Of a stretch of DNA of 64,000 nucleotides, positions 19,620 through 28,968 are shown one piece after another. Position numbers and translations under genes: made by a program. This DNA comes from Defluviimonas aquaemixtae (lineage in GTDB: Bacteria > Pseudomonadota > Alphaproteobacteria > Rhodobacterales > Rhodobacteraceae), in the NCBI RefSeq assembly GCF_900302475.1, contig NZ_OMOQ01000001.1, positions 434,001 through 498,000 of the forward strand. Reading direction: 5' to 3'. Within the stretch, counting starts at the first letter, position 1, and each line of letters opens with the position of its first letter. The notes beneath the pieces are model-generated. The model did no database searches, was not told the DNA's origin, and was given only the letters and a program-made list of their open reading frames with translations.

Positions 19620-21884
19620 ATGACCCGTTTCACCGCCCCGATCGCCGAGCAGATCTGGGACATGAAATATCGCTTCAAGGAAGCGGATGGCACGCCCATC
19701 GACGGAACCGTCGAAGACACCTGGCGCCGCGTCGCACGCGCGACCGCGGCGGTCGAGGAGAACCCCGCCGAGTGGGAGGACCGGTTCTATAACGCGCTCG
19801 AGGATTTCCGTTTCCTCCCCGCCGGGCGCATCACAGCGGGCGCGGGTACCGGGCGCTCGGTCACGCTTTTCAACTGCTTCGTCATGGGCACGATCCCCGA
19901 CAACATGGGCGGCATCTTCGACGCGCTGAAGGAGGCCGCGCTGACCATGCAGCAGGGCGGCGGCATCGGCTATGACTTCTCCACCATCCGCCCGCGTGGG
20001 GCCGAGGTGAAGGGCGTTGCGGCGGACGCGTCAGGACCTTTGAGCTTCATGGACGTGTGGGACGCGATGTGTCGCACGATCATGTCCGCCGGGTCGCGCC
20101 GGGGCGCGATGATGGCGACGATGCGCTGCGATCACCCCGATATCGAAGACTTCATCGGGGCCAAGCAGAACGCGGCGCGCCTTCGGATGTTCAACCTCTC
20201 GGTCCTCGTCACCGATCCGTTCATGGAGGCGGTCAAGGGCGACAAGGCCTGGGAACTGACATTTGGTGGCAAAGTCTACAAGACAGTTCAGGCGCGCGAT
20301 CTCTGGAACCGGATCATGCGGGCGACCTACGATTATGCCGAGCCCGGCGTTATCTTCATCGACCGCATCAACGCGATGAACAACCTCAACTACGCCGAGA
20401 CCATCGCCGCGACCAATCCCTGCGGCGAGCAGCCGCTGCCGCCCTATGGCGCCTGTCTTCTCGGCTCAATCAACCTCGCACGGCTGGTCTGGCATCCGTT
20501 CGAGAAGCGCGCCCATCTCTGCAAGACGGCGCTCGACGATCTCACTCGCACCGCCGTCCGGATGATGGACAACACCGTCGATGCCTCGCGCTTCCCGTTG
20601 CCCGAGCAAGCGCAAGAGGCGCAGGCGAAGCGGCGTATCGGGCTGGGCGTCACCGGCCTTGCGGACGCGCTCCTGATGGTGGGCCTGCGCTACGGATCGG
20701 AAGAGGCCGCGGAGCAGACCGAGGAGTGGATGCACGCGATCGCGCGTTCTGCCTATCTGGCCTCGGTCGAGCTCGCCAAGGAGAAGGGAGCTTTTCCGCT
20801 CTTCGACGCTGAGAAGTTCCTCGCCTCAGGCAACATGGCGAACATGGACGAGAATGTGCGGGAGGCCGTCGCCGAACACGGCATCCGCAACGCGCTTCTG
20901 ACCTCCGTCGCGCCCACCGGCACGATCAGCCTCTATGCCGGCAATGTCTCATCCGGCATCGAACCGGTCTTCGCCTATTCCTACAAGCGCAAGGTCCTGC
21001 AGAAGGACGGCTCGCGGACCGAGGAAGAGGTCGTCGACTACGCCGTCCAGCTCTGGCGCGAACGCTTCGGCGACAAGCCGCCGCCAGAGCATTTCGTGAA
21101 CGCCCAGACCCTGCCGCCCTTGGACCATGTCCGCATGCAGGCCGCCGCGCAGAAATGGGTGGATTCGTCGATATCGAAGACGATCAACTGCCCAGAGGAG
21201 ATTAGCTTCGAGGCCTTCAAGGACGTCTACATGGCGGCCTGGGATCAGGGCTGCAAAGGGTGCACGACCTACCGGCCGAACGCAGTGACGGGAAGCGTAC
21301 TGTCGGTGTCCGCGAAGGAAGACAGGGCGCCGGAAGCCGATACCGGTGCCGAGGTCGTCTATCTGTCCGAGCCGCTCGACCGTCCGCAGGCCTTAGAGGG
21401 CGCGACGTACAAGCTCAAATGGCCCGACAGCGAACACGCGATCTACATCACGATCAACGACATCGTGCAGGGCGGCGTGCGGCGGCCCTTCGAGGTCTTC
21501 ATCAACTCGAAGAACATGGAGCATTTCGCCTGGACTGTGGCGCTGACGCGCATGATCTCCGCGGTATTCCGGCGTGGTGGTGACGTGTCCTTCGTGGTCG
21601 AGGAGCTCAAGGCGGTCTTCGACCCGCGCGGTGGGGCCTGGATGCAGGGGCGATACATCCCCTCCATTCTCGCCGCGATTGGCGGCGTGATCGAACGCCA
21701 CATGATCGCCATAGGATTCCTGGAAGGCGAAGGGCTTGGCCTCAAGTCCGATCCGAAGTCGCAAGTGATGGCGGTGGGCGAGGCCCCTCGCGGTCCGGCA
21801 TGCCCGTCCTGCGGCCAATTTGGCATGCAGATGATCGAGGGCTGCCTGACATGCCCGAACTGCGGCCATTCAAAATGCAGCTGA
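19620..21884 (+). CDS. nrdJ: Adenosylcobalamin-dependent (class II) ribonucleotide reductase
   Basis: Reduces ribonucleotides to deoxyribonucleotides using a B12-derived radical. 754 residues from MTRFTAPIAEQIWDMKYRF. LFNCFVMGTIPDN and QGGGIGYDFSTIRPRGA are allosteric and substrate-binding regions. NPCGEQPLPPYGACLLGS holds the thiyl-radical cysteine at about residue 268, and APTGTISLYAGNVSSGIEP follows. The C-terminus CPSCGQFGMQMIEGCLTCPNCG is the cysteine-rich tail typical of these enzymes. An in-frame GTG at 19587 would add 11 residues but falls within the likely promoter. Single-gene unit. No class I genes are seen in this window. Confidence 0.95.
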   Translation: MTRFTAPIAEQIWDMKYRFKEADGTPIDGTVEDTWRRVARATAAVEENPAEWEDRFYNALEDFRFLPAGRITAGAGTGRSVTLFNCFVMGTIPDNMGGIFDALKEAALTMQQGGGIGYDFSTIRPRGAEVKGVAADASGPLSFMDVWDAMCRTIMSAGSRRGAMMATMRCDHPDIEDFIGAKQNAARLRMFNLSVLVTDPFMEAVKGDKAWELTFGGKVYKTVQARDLWNRIMRATYDYAEPGVIFIDRINAMNNLNYAETIAATNPCGEQPLPPYGACLLGSINLARLVWHPFEKRAHLCKTALDDLTRTAVRMMDNTVDASRFPLPEQAQEAQAKRRIGLGVTGLADALLMVGLRYGSEEAAEQTEEWMHAIARSAYLASVELAKEKGAFPLFDAEKFLASGNMANMDENVREAVAEHGIRNALLTSVAPTGTISLYAGNVSSGIEPVFAYSYKRKVLQKDGSRTEEEVVDYAVQLWRERFGDKPPPEHFVNAQTLPPLDHVRMQAAAQKWVDSSISKTINCPEEISFEAFKDVYMAAWDQGCKGCTTYRPNAVTGSVLSVSAKEDRAPEADTGAEVVYLSEPLDRPQALEGATYKLKWPDSEHAIYITINDIVQGGVRRPFEVFINSKNMEHFAWTVALTRMISAVFRRGGDVSFVVEELKAVFDPRGGAWMQGRYIPSILAAIGGVIERHMIAIGFLEGEGLGLKSDPKSQVMAVGEAPRGPACPSCGQFGMQMIEGCLTCPNCGHSKCS

Positions 21885-21990
21885 CTTTCGCGAATGCGTG
21901 AGAGCAATTGGGCGAGGACCGGAGCGCAATTCACGAAACGGATCGAGGCGCATTTCAGACGCTGGAGCGTTGGTCTGCGAACCACTACCG

Positions 21991-22779
21991 TCATTCGGTG
22001 ATGAAACGGCGCATCATCTGGGCCTCCTGACCTTCCATGAGTTTCTGCGCGATCTGCATGTGCGATTGCATGATAGTGCGAGCGGCATCCGCGTCGCCCT
22101 CGCGGAGCGCCTGCACAAGCCGCTCTTGATGATCGCGTCCGCGTTCCCAAAGCTCGATATTCGGCGGCGAGTAGAGGTGGCGATAAACCGTGAGGTCCGC
22201 CAGCATGCTGACAATGAAGTCGATGAGGAAGGCGAGCATGGCGTTGCCAGCATGCGACGCTAGCAGACCGTGGAATCTGAGCGATCGGATATGATAGTCA
22301 CGTTCCTCCTCCAGCGTGCTGGAAGGCTCCGAATACGTCGCGATGTTGGCTTCTAACTCACTGAGCGCCGCATCGCTCAGTCGTCCGGCAAGCGAGGCGG
22401 CCATCTCCGGTTCGAGAATCCGGCGCAACTGGTAGATGTCGGCGATGGTCAGGTTCTTGAAATAGAAGTAGTTGCCTAACAAAGCACGCGCGCGCTCTTT
22501 CGACACTTCATGCACGAAACTGCCGCCCCCGGGACCGGTACGGGTGGAAATCAGGCCCTGTGCTTCGAGTATCCGCATGGCCTCGCGGATCGTGCCCTTG
22601 GCCATGCCGAAGCGTTCGATCAGTTCCGGTTCGCTCGGCAGGCGGTCACCGGCCTGCAAGCCGTGTTCGACCACCCAGGTCTTTATGGCCTCGGCGACCT
22701 GAACCGGGCGGCTCAGTCGCGGCTCATCCTTCGATCGGGTGGTGGCAGGCGGCAAACTGGTCTTCTCCCATCTGTTCAA
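21991..22779 (-). CDS. GntR/FadR-type transcriptional regulator (FCD domain)
   Basis: 262 residues. The winged helix-turn-helix is at about residues 24-90 (AGDRLPSEPELIERFGMAKGTIREAMRILEAQGLI), followed by an all-helical FCD ligand domain with LRRILEPEMAASLAGRLSD and FHGLLASHAGNAML. The frame starts with TTG at 22779 and overlaps the upstream ABC ATPase gene by 56 bases; TTG at 22755 is an alternative and the true start is unsettled. It is the distal gene of the importer operon. It is the natural candidate to bind the two matching palindromes in the divergent promoter near 28.25 kb, so the operon would be autoregulated. The ligand is likely a transported substrate or its breakdown product. 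Confidence 0.9.
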   Translation of the reverse strand: MNRWEKTSLPPATTRSKDEPRLSRPVQVAEAIKTWVVEHGLQAGDRLPSEPELIERFGMAKGTIREAMRILEAQGLISTRTGPGGGSFVHEVSKERARALLGNYFYFKNLTIADIYQLRRILEPEMAASLAGRLSDAALSELEANIATYSEPSSTLEEERDYHIRSLRFHGLLASHAGNAMLAFLIDFIVSMLADLTVYRHLYSPPNIELWERGRDHQERLVQALREGDADAARTIMQSHMQIAQKLMEGQEAQMMRRFITE

Positions 22780-23680
22780 GTCGCGGTTCGATTGTCCGGC
22801 AACGATCCGTTACCCTCGGACAGCGCCCGGCGAAGGCGCATCCCGGCGGCGGGTTCAGGGGATCGGGCAACTCGCTGTCCTTTTGTTCGGGCGCCGTCAG
22901 GGGCCGGCCGACAACCGGCGCGCTGTCGGCCAGCAGTTTCGTATAGGGGTGCTTCGGGCTTTTGAAGATGTTCTCGGCCCGGCCGATTTCAACGACCGAG
23001 CCGAAGTAGAGGACGACAACGCGATCACTCACGGCCTCCACGACCGCCAGGTCGTGGCTGATGAACAGATAGGTCAGGTTGAACTGGGTCTTGAGATCGG
23101 CAAGGAGGTTCAGGACCTGCGCCTGGACCGAGACGTCGAGCGCCGAAACGGGTTCGTCAAGGATGATGATCCTTGGGTTCGCGGCGAGTGCCCGGGCGAT
23201 TCCGATCCGCTGCGCCTGACCGCCCGAAAACTCGTGCGGGTAGCGGTCCAGGAACTCTTCGCGCAAGTTCACCGCATCGAAAATTTCGCGGATGCGGGCG
23301 TCGCGCGCCGGCCGGTCCATCCCGTGCAGGCGCTTCAGTGGGGCCTCCAACACCTGACGGATCGTCTTGCGCGGGTTGAGGCTGCTGATCGGGTCCTGGA
23401 AAACATATTGGATCATGCGCCCGAATTGGGCGGGGTCGGCATTGTCGAGCGCCCTGCCCTCGATCTGGATATGGCCGGTGGTCGGCGCGAGCAGGCCAAC
23501 GAGCATCCTGGCGAATGTGGACTTGCCACAGCCCGACTCGCCGACGACGCCCAGTGTCTCGCCGGTTGCGACATCGAAGGACATCGGCCTGACCGCGCGG
23601 ACGCCCGGCCTCTCCGGGCCGAAAAGTGTTCGTGCCCGCGGAAAGGTCTTCGACAGATTTTCAACCCGCAGCGCGTGCAT
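22724..23680 (-). CDS. Oligopeptide/dipeptide ABC transporter ATP-binding protein (DppF/OppF type)
   Basis: 318-residue ATPase of the peptide importer. Walker A is GESGCGKST, the signature is HEFSGGQAQR, Walker B is IIILDEPVSALD and the H-loop is LFISHD. The C-terminal oligopeptide-transporter extension has CAFAGRCPRVTDRCR, the cysteine motif reported to hold an iron-sulfur site in some family members. It overlaps the fused permease-ATPase gene by 20 bases upstream and the regulator gene downstream. Together with the ATPase domain of that fusion it makes the usual DppD/DppF pair. Confidence 0.93.
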   Translation of the reverse strand: MHALRVENLSKTFPRARTLFGPERPGVRAVRPMSFDVATGETLGVVGESGCGKSTFARMLVGLLAPTTGHIQIEGRALDNADPAQFGRMIQYVFQDPISSLNPRKTIRQVLEAPLKRLHGMDRPARDARIREIFDAVNLREEFLDRYPHEFSGGQAQRIGIARALAANPRIIILDEPVSALDVSVQAQVLNLLADLKTQFNLTYLFISHDLAVVEAVSDRVVVLYFGSVVEIGRAENIFKSPKHPYTKLLADSAPVVGRPLTAPEQKDSELPDPLNPPPGCAFAGRCPRVTDRCRTIEPRLEQMGEDQFAACHHPIEG

Positions 23681-25544
23681 GGATCGCCTCCTCCGGGAAG
23701 TGGCAGCGGACGGCGCGGCTTCCGGCGCCGGTCAGGGCGACCTCGCCCGCGCGGCAGCGATCCGTCGCCTTGTCGCACCGGGGCGCAAAGGCGCAACCCT
23801 CTGGCAGCTTATCGACGGCCGGTGGCAGGCCGGGGATCGCGGCAAGCCTCCGCCGCCCCTGGCCAAGCTCCGGTACGCAGGCGATCAGCCGCTTGGTGTA
23901 GGGGTGGGCCGGCGCCGCGAGCACGGTTTCAGTCGGTCCTTCCTCGACGATACGGCCCGCATACATCACGGCGACCCGGTCGCAGAGTTGGGCGACAACG
24001 CCGAAATCATGGGTGATGAAGATGATCGCGAGACCCCGGTCGCGCCTGAGATCGTCAAGAAGCGCGAGGATCTGGGCCTGAACCGTGACGTCAAGCGCCG
24101 TTGTCGGTTCGTCCGCGATGATGACGTCGGGATCGTTGGCGAGCGCCATTGCGATGCCGACCCGCTGCCGCATCCCGCCCGACATCTCATGCGGAAAGTT
24201 ACTGATGCGGCTTTGGGCGTTCGGGATGCGCACCGCCTTGAAGAGCTCGATCGCCCGGGCGCGGGCCTCGGCCTTGCCGATCTCGTGATGCGACCGGATC
24301 GCCTCAATGAGCTGGTCGCCCACGCGGTAGAGCGGGTGCAGCGTCGAAAGCGGATCCTGGAAGATATAGGCGACGCGGTCGCCGCGCTTTTGGCGCAGCG
24401 TCTCATAGGGCGCGCCGATCAGGTCCTCGCCCTCGAAGCGCACCGCGCCGCCGGTGATGACGCCGGGGGGTGAGGCGACGAGGCCCATCACCGATAGCGC
24501 GGTGACGGATTTGCCTGATCCCGACTCGCCGATCACGCCGAGGCACTCGCCGGGCTTCACGGCTAGGCTGACGCCGCCGACGGCCTTGTAGACGCGCTCG
24601 CCGACGCGGAACTCGGTCTTCAGGCCCTGGATCGCCAAGAGATCATCGGAAGGGGCGGGGATGTCGCCCTCACGATCCACAAGCGTTGTCGCACGCGGTC
24701 GGCTCAGCGCGCCGGACCGTAGCCGCGGGTCGAGCGCATCGCGCACGCCGTCCCCGAGCAGATTGATGCTCATGACGATGAGGAAGATCATGACGCCGGG
24801 CACGATCGAGGTATGCGGCGAAGTGATGAGTGCCGAACGCGCTTCGCCGAGCATCGAGCCGAGATCGGCCTGCGGCGGCTGGGAACCGAGGCCAAGGAAT
24901 GAAAGCCCGGCGGTTTCGAGGATCATCCAGCCGACCGTGGTCGACATTGCGACGATGATCACCGGCATGACATTGGGCAGTAGCTCGGTCAGGATGATGC
25001 GGGTATCGCTCATGCCCGACAGCCGCGCCGCGTCGATGAACTCTCGTCCGGCGAGGCCGACGGTGATGCCACGGATGTTGCGGGCGAAGAACGGGATGTT
25101 GACGGCGGCGACGGCGATGAGCGCATTCATCAACCCTGGACCCAGCGCCGCGACGATGGCCAGCGCGAGCAGGATATAGGGAAAGGCCATAAGCATGTCG
25201 ACGCCGCGCATGATCAGATTGTCTGTGCGGCCGCCGAAATAACCTGCGATGATGCCTATGGCAGAACCGATCGTGGCCGCGATCAATGCAGCTGCAATGC
25301 CGATGGCGAGCGACAGCCGCGTGCCGTGCAGAAGGCGCGACAGCAGGTCACGGCCGAGGTGATCGGTGCCGAGAGCGTGTCCTTCGCTGAACGGCAGGAT
25401 GAATCGGTCCGGTGTCGAGGTGACGTTTGGCTCCTGCAGCGGCAGGAACGGCGTGATGATCACGACGACGAGGATGAACGACAGGACAACGGCCCCCATC
25501 GTGGCGAGCCGGTTCCGGAAGAGAAGCTTCAGGAACCCGCTCAT
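23661..25544 (-). CDS. Fused permease and ATP-binding protein of peptide-type ABC importer (DppC-DppD fusion)
   Basis: 627 residues joining two normally separate subunits. The N-terminal half (about 1-280) is a DppC permease with GTDHLGRDLLSRLLHGTRLS, six hydrophobic segments and the EAA-like loop EFIDAARLSGMSDTRIILTELLPN. After a short linker the C-terminal half (about 300-627) is a DppD ATPase with Walker A GESGSGKS, signature HEMSGGMRQR, Walker B VIIADEPTTALD and the CAFAPRCDKATDRC tail. The ATG at 25544 overlaps the upstream permease stop by 4 bases. Similar fusions are known in Rhodobacteraceae. The frame is open through the junction with no sign of a misread stop. Confidence 0.92.
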   Translation of the reverse strand: MSGFLKLLFRNRLATMGAVVLSFILVVVIITPFLPLQEPNVTSTPDRFILPFSEGHALGTDHLGRDLLSRLLHGTRLSLAIGIAAALIAATIGSAIGIIAGYFGGRTDNLIMRGVDMLMAFPYILLALAIVAALGPGLMNALIAVAAVNIPFFARNIRGITVGLAGREFIDAARLSGMSDTRIILTELLPNVMPVIIVAMSTTVGWMILETAGLSFLGLGSQPPQADLGSMLGEARSALITSPHTSIVPGVMIFLIVMSINLLGDGVRDALDPRLRSGALSRPRATTLVDREGDIPAPSDDLLAIQGLKTEFRVGERVYKAVGGVSLAVKPGECLGVIGESGSGKSVTALSVMGLVASPPGVITGGAVRFEGEDLIGAPYETLRQKRGDRVAYIFQDPLSTLHPLYRVGDQLIEAIRSHHEIGKAEARARAIELFKAVRIPNAQSRISNFPHEMSGGMRQRVGIAMALANDPDVIIADEPTTALDVTVQAQILALLDDLRRDRGLAIIFITHDFGVVAQLCDRVAVMYAGRIVEEGPTETVLAAPAHPYTKRLIACVPELGQGRRRLAAIPGLPPAVDKLPEGCAFAPRCDKATDRCRAGEVALTGAGSRAVRCHFPEEAIHARAAG

Positions 25545-26488
25545 GTCTTGATCCTCGGATCGAGGATACTTTGCGCGACATCGACCATGATGTTGAAGAT
25601 CACGTAGCATGCCGCGACGAAGACGACGCCGCCCTGGACCAGCAGGATATCGCGCTTCAGGATCGCGTCGACGAGCATCCGGCCGACGCCGGGCCACTGG
25701 AAGACGATCTCGATATAGACCGCGCCGGAGAGGACGAAGCCCGCCTGAATTCCGAGGATCGGAATGATCGAGACCATCGCGGCGCGGAGCGCGTGGCCCA
25801 TTATGACGCGCCGTTCAGGCACGCCTTTGGCCCGCGCCGTGCGTATGTAGTCCTGCCTGAGCACCTCGAGCATGGCGGAGCGCGCGAGGCGCGCGATGAC
25901 GCCTGTCGCCACGGCGGACAGCGCGAGCGCGGGCATCATCAGGTGGTGAAGCAGGTCTGGCAGATCGCCGCCGCCATAGATTGCGTACATACCCGAGACC
26001 GGAAGCCAGCGCAGGTTCACGGCGAAGAGGAGGATCATCATCATGCCGAGGAAGAATGACGGCACCGAGATACCGATGAGCACCGTGAAGGTGATCGCCT
26101 TGTCCGCTACCCCATACTGCCGCGATGCGGAGACGACGCCGGCGAGAATGCCGAGGATCGAGCAGAGGACGAAGGACACGCCGGCGAGAACGAGGGTCGC
26201 ATTGAAGCGCTCCAGAACCTCGTCCAGAACCGGCCGGTTGAGCGAGAAGGATCGCCCGAAATCGCCCGAGAGCATGTTGCCGAGCCAGATGAAGTAGCGC
26301 TGAACCAGCGGTTTATCGAGCCCCAGGTCGCGGTTCAACTTCTCGACATTTTCCGGCGTAGCGTAACTTCCGAGAATCGCGGTCGCCGGATCGCCCGGGA
26401 TCATCGCCATGATCAAGAAGACGATGATCGTGATCCCCAGAAGCACTGGGACGGCAGAGACCAACCGTTTCAGTATGTAGATGCCCAT
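25541..26488 (-). CDS. Peptide-type ABC transporter permease (DppB type)
   Basis: 315-residue inner-membrane protein starting MGIYILKRLVSAVPVLLGITIIVFLIM, the standard DppB opening. NRDLGLDKPLVQRYFIWLGNMLSGDFGRS and the EAA loop QDYIRTARAKGVPERRVI are present, as are six predicted membrane segments. A longer frame upstream to 26590 has an unlikely leader and crosses the gap after the binding-protein gene. It pairs with the permease half of the fused downstream protein to form the channel. Confidence 0.93.
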   Translation of the reverse strand: MGIYILKRLVSAVPVLLGITIIVFLIMAMIPGDPATAILGSYATPENVEKLNRDLGLDKPLVQRYFIWLGNMLSGDFGRSFSLNRPVLDEVLERFNATLVLAGVSFVLCSILGILAGVVSASRQYGVADKAITFTVLIGISVPSFFLGMMMILLFAVNLRWLPVSGMYAIYGGGDLPDLLHHLMMPALALSAVATGVIARLARSAMLEVLRQDYIRTARAKGVPERRVIMGHALRAAMVSIIPILGIQAGFVLSGAVYIEIVFQWPGVGRMLVDAILKRDILLVQGGVVFVAACYVIFNIMVDVAQSILDPRIKT

Positions 26489-26626
26489 TTGGCCAATCCC
26501 AGCAAAGACGATCCGCGTTCCGCCCGGACCCGTCCACGTCCTTCTTCCGTTTGAGAAATCCTCCGGGGGGTCCCGGGCGGGGCGGCGCAACCCGGCGGGT
26601 CGGCCCGCGTGAGCGGGCCGAAACCG

Positions 26627-28204
26627 TCAGTTCTTCACGACCTCCTGCAGATGCAGCAGGAAGGACGGCTCAAGCTGGAAGTTCTCGACCCGGTCATTCG
26701 TGACCGCATTCTGCTTCCAGTTGGCGATAAAGACCCAGGGTGCATCCTCCTGCACGATCGCCTGCATCTCGCGGTAGAGCCGCGCGCGCTCCTCCTGGTC
26801 GGTCGCGGTCCGCGCGGCCTCCAGAAGCTCGTCGACCTGCGGGTTCGAATAGTATCCCGAGTTGAAGCCGCCCTTGTCCGGCCAGGCCTCGGTCCTGAGC
26901 GCAAGGTAGGGCAGGGTGTCGGGATCGTTCGTCATCCAGGCCATCTCCGCCATGTCGGCCTTGCCTTCGAGGCCCGGGTTCACTTCGCCGAGGAAGGTGT
27001 TCCACTCATAGGTCTCGATCTTCACGTCGAGCCCCACCGCCGCCAGATCGGCCTGGATCGCCGTGCCCATCGGCACAGGGTCCAGCATCCCCGAACCGCC
27101 TTCGGTCACGTAGAAGGTCAGCGACGCGCCTTCCGCGCCAGCCTCGGCCAGAAGCGCCTTGGCCTTTTCCGGATCGTAGGGGTAGGGGTCGAGCTCGCTG
27201 TTATAGGCCCAGGCGAAAGCCGGCGGCGTTGGGCCGGCGGCCACATCGGCCGTGCCTTCCAGCACGTCGTTGACGATCGCCTCCTTGTTGATCGCGTAGT
27301 TCGCGGCCTGGCGCACGCGCTGGTCGGCGAACGGACCTTCTTTGGCGTTCAGGATCAGGAACCACAAGTGCGGGCCAGCCTGTTCGACGATGTTGAACGC
27401 ATCGCCCTCGAACTGCGACAGCGCGGTCGGCGGCACCTCGACCATCATGTCGATGCCGCCCGCGAGCATCTCGGCCACGCGGGTATTGGCGTCGGTGATC
27501 GGCCGGAAGACGACCGCCTCGGTCCCCGCGGGATCACCCCAGTAGTCCGGGTTGCGCTCGATGACGACGGCCTCGTTTGAGCGCCATTCGGCGAATATGA
27601 ACGGCCCCGTGCCGGACGGATTGCGCCCGAATTCGGCGCCATGCGCTTCCACGGCGGCGGGCGAGACGATCAGGCCGGTCGGATAGGCGAGGTTCGACAG
27701 GAACGGCGCGTAGGGTGCGTTCAGCGTGAACTTCACCGTCAGATCATCGACCGCCTCGGTCTTCTCGACCGCGCCGAAGAAGAAAGCGAGCGGGAAGGGG
27801 CCGGTATCGTGGAAGGGATGCGATTCGTCGAGCATCCGGTCGAAGTTGAACTTGACCGCCTCGGCGTTTAAGGGCGTGCCATCGTGGAACGTGACGCCTT
27901 CCCGCAGGCTGAAGGTGTATTCGGTCCCGTCCTCGCTGATCGTCCAGTCAGTAGCGAGGCCCGGCTCGACCTCCAACGTGCCGGACTTATAGCGGACCAG
28001 ACCCTCATATAGATTCACGAGAATGCGAAAGTCGTTCACGGCGGTCACGGCTGCCGGGTCGAGCGATTTCGGCTCTGCAATCTGACCGACGATCAGGACG
28101 CCGGGCGGCGTCTGCGCGCTTGCGGGTGGCAGCGCCACGCCGAGACCCAGCGCGATTCCGGCCGCGGCTAGGAGCCCGCGGCGCGTCCAGTTCAACAGTT
28201 TCAT
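26627..28204 (-). CDS. Peptide-type ABC transporter substrate-binding protein (SBP family 5)
   Basis: 525-residue periplasmic receptor. MKLLNWTRRGLLAAAGIALGLGVALPPASA is a signal peptide with a twin-arginine-like TRRGLL that may use Tat or Sec. The mature protein has LVNLYEGLVRYKSGTLEVEPGLATDW, FSLREGVTFHDGTPLNAEAVKFNFDRM and QAANYAINKEAIVNDVLEGTA, the family 5 signatures. It is the first gene of the importer operon, with a GGAGG ribosome site. Family 5 receptors take peptides, opines, glutathione or nickel; the neighbouring hydrolases suggest a peptide or N-carbamoyl amino acid. Confidence 0.93.
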   Translation of the reverse strand: MKLLNWTRRGLLAAAGIALGLGVALPPASAQTPPGVLIVGQIAEPKSLDPAAVTAVNDFRILVNLYEGLVRYKSGTLEVEPGLATDWTISEDGTEYTFSLREGVTFHDGTPLNAEAVKFNFDRMLDESHPFHDTGPFPLAFFFGAVEKTEAVDDLTVKFTLNAPYAPFLSNLAYPTGLIVSPAAVEAHGAEFGRNPSGTGPFIFAEWRSNEAVVIERNPDYWGDPAGTEAVVFRPITDANTRVAEMLAGGIDMMVEVPPTALSQFEGDAFNIVEQAGPHLWFLILNAKEGPFADQRVRQAANYAINKEAIVNDVLEGTADVAAGPTPPAFAWAYNSELDPYPYDPEKAKALLAEAGAEGASLTFYVTEGGSGMLDPVPMGTAIQADLAAVGLDVKIETYEWNTFLGEVNPGLEGKADMAEMAWMTNDPDTLPYLALRTEAWPDKGGFNSGYYSNPQVDELLEAARTATDQEERARLYREMQAIVQEDAPWVFIANWKQNAVTNDRVENFQLEPSFLLHLQEVVKN

Positions 28205-28234
28205 TGAGCCTCCTCCCATATTGGCACTACGTCA

Positions 28235-28279
28235 TATTTATCATGATAAATTGCATTGGTCAATTTTTCATGATAAATA
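28235..28279. promoter_or_regulatory. Divergent promoters with two palindromic operators between importer operon and DUF1028
   Basis: Leftward promoter: -35 TTGACC (complement of 28258-28263), 17-base spacer, -10 TAAATA (complement of 28235-28240). Rightward promoter: -35 TTGCAT (28251-28256), 17-base spacer, -10 TAAATA (28274-28279). The perfect palindrome ATTTATCATGATAAAT at 28236-28251 covers the leftward -10. A copy with one mismatch at 28263-28278 covers the rightward -10. Their centres are 27 bases apart. The AT-rich block contrasts with the surrounding GC-rich DNA. The GntR-type protein encoded at the end of the importer operon is the likely ligand. Confidence 0.72.
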
Positions 28280-28305
28280 AGCAAGAATATGAACCGGGAC
28301 CGATC

Positions 28306-28968
28306 ATGACCTTTTCGATTCTTGCGCGCGATCCCGAAACCGGGGAACTCGGCGGAGCTGCTGCGACCGGAAGTCTGTGTGTCGGCGGCTGGGTTCTCCG
28401 GGGCGATCCGCGCGCCGGACTATCCGCGAGCCAAGGCGCAGCACCGAGCACGCTTTGGGGAGAAGCCGTGCTGGCCGCGATGATGGCCGGCCGCACAACG
28501 CAAGAGGCGGTAGACACCGTGGTGAGGCCGGACGGAGGCCGCGATCACCGGCAACTGGCCGCGCTGGCGCCAGATGGCCAGGCAGCCGCCTTCACCGGTG
28601 CCGAAAACACTCCCGCAATGGGCGCAAGGATGTTCGACGGGGGTGTGGTTGCGGGCAACCTACTGACCGCAGAAACCGTTCTCGACGCCGTTGCGGCAGG
28701 TTATCTCGGCGCAGACGGCACGATCGCCCGGCGGCTTCTCGCGGCGCTGAAGGCCGGTGAAGCAGCCGGTGGAGATTGCCGCGGGTTGATGTCGGCCGCG
28801 TTGCTTGTGCTTTCCTCGGACCGCGCGCCTCTTAGCCTGCGCATCGACTACAGCCAGGCGCCGCTATCCGATCTCGCACGCCTTTACGAGAAGGCCACGA
28901 GTGGCGACTACCACGAATGGAGCCTGCAAGTGCCTACACTCAACGATCCGGAACGGATCCTTGACTGA
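28306..28968 (+). CDS. DUF1028 family protein (Ntn-hydrolase-like)
   Basis: 220 residues starting MTFSILARDPETGELGGAAATGSLCVGGWVLRGDPRAGLSASQGAA, the DUF1028 opening (FSI..D..TGE.G.A..S). Family members are related to Ntn hydrolases and are often next to amino-acid or peptide transport genes; their substrate is not established. The ATG at 28306 lies about 27 bases after the -10 of the rightward promoter. The frame is open further upstream through the divergent binding-protein gene but without start support. It overlaps the next gene by 8 bases. Confidence 0.88.
   Translation: MTFSILARDPETGELGGAAATGSLCVGGWVLRGDPRAGLSASQGAAPSTLWGEAVLAAMMAGRTTQEAVDTVVRPDGGRDHRQLAALAPDGQAAAFTGAENTPAMGARMFDGGVVAGNLLTAETVLDAVAAGYLGADGTIARRLLAALKAGEAAGGDCRGLMSAALLVLSSDRAPLSLRIDYSQAPLSDLARLYEKATSGDYHEWSLQVPTLNDPERILD

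Noticed and set aside
28120..28305. Longer DUF1028 protein starting at 28120
   Set aside because: The extra part lies across the divergent promoter and the binding-protein signal peptide; MTFSILARD at 28306 is the family start.
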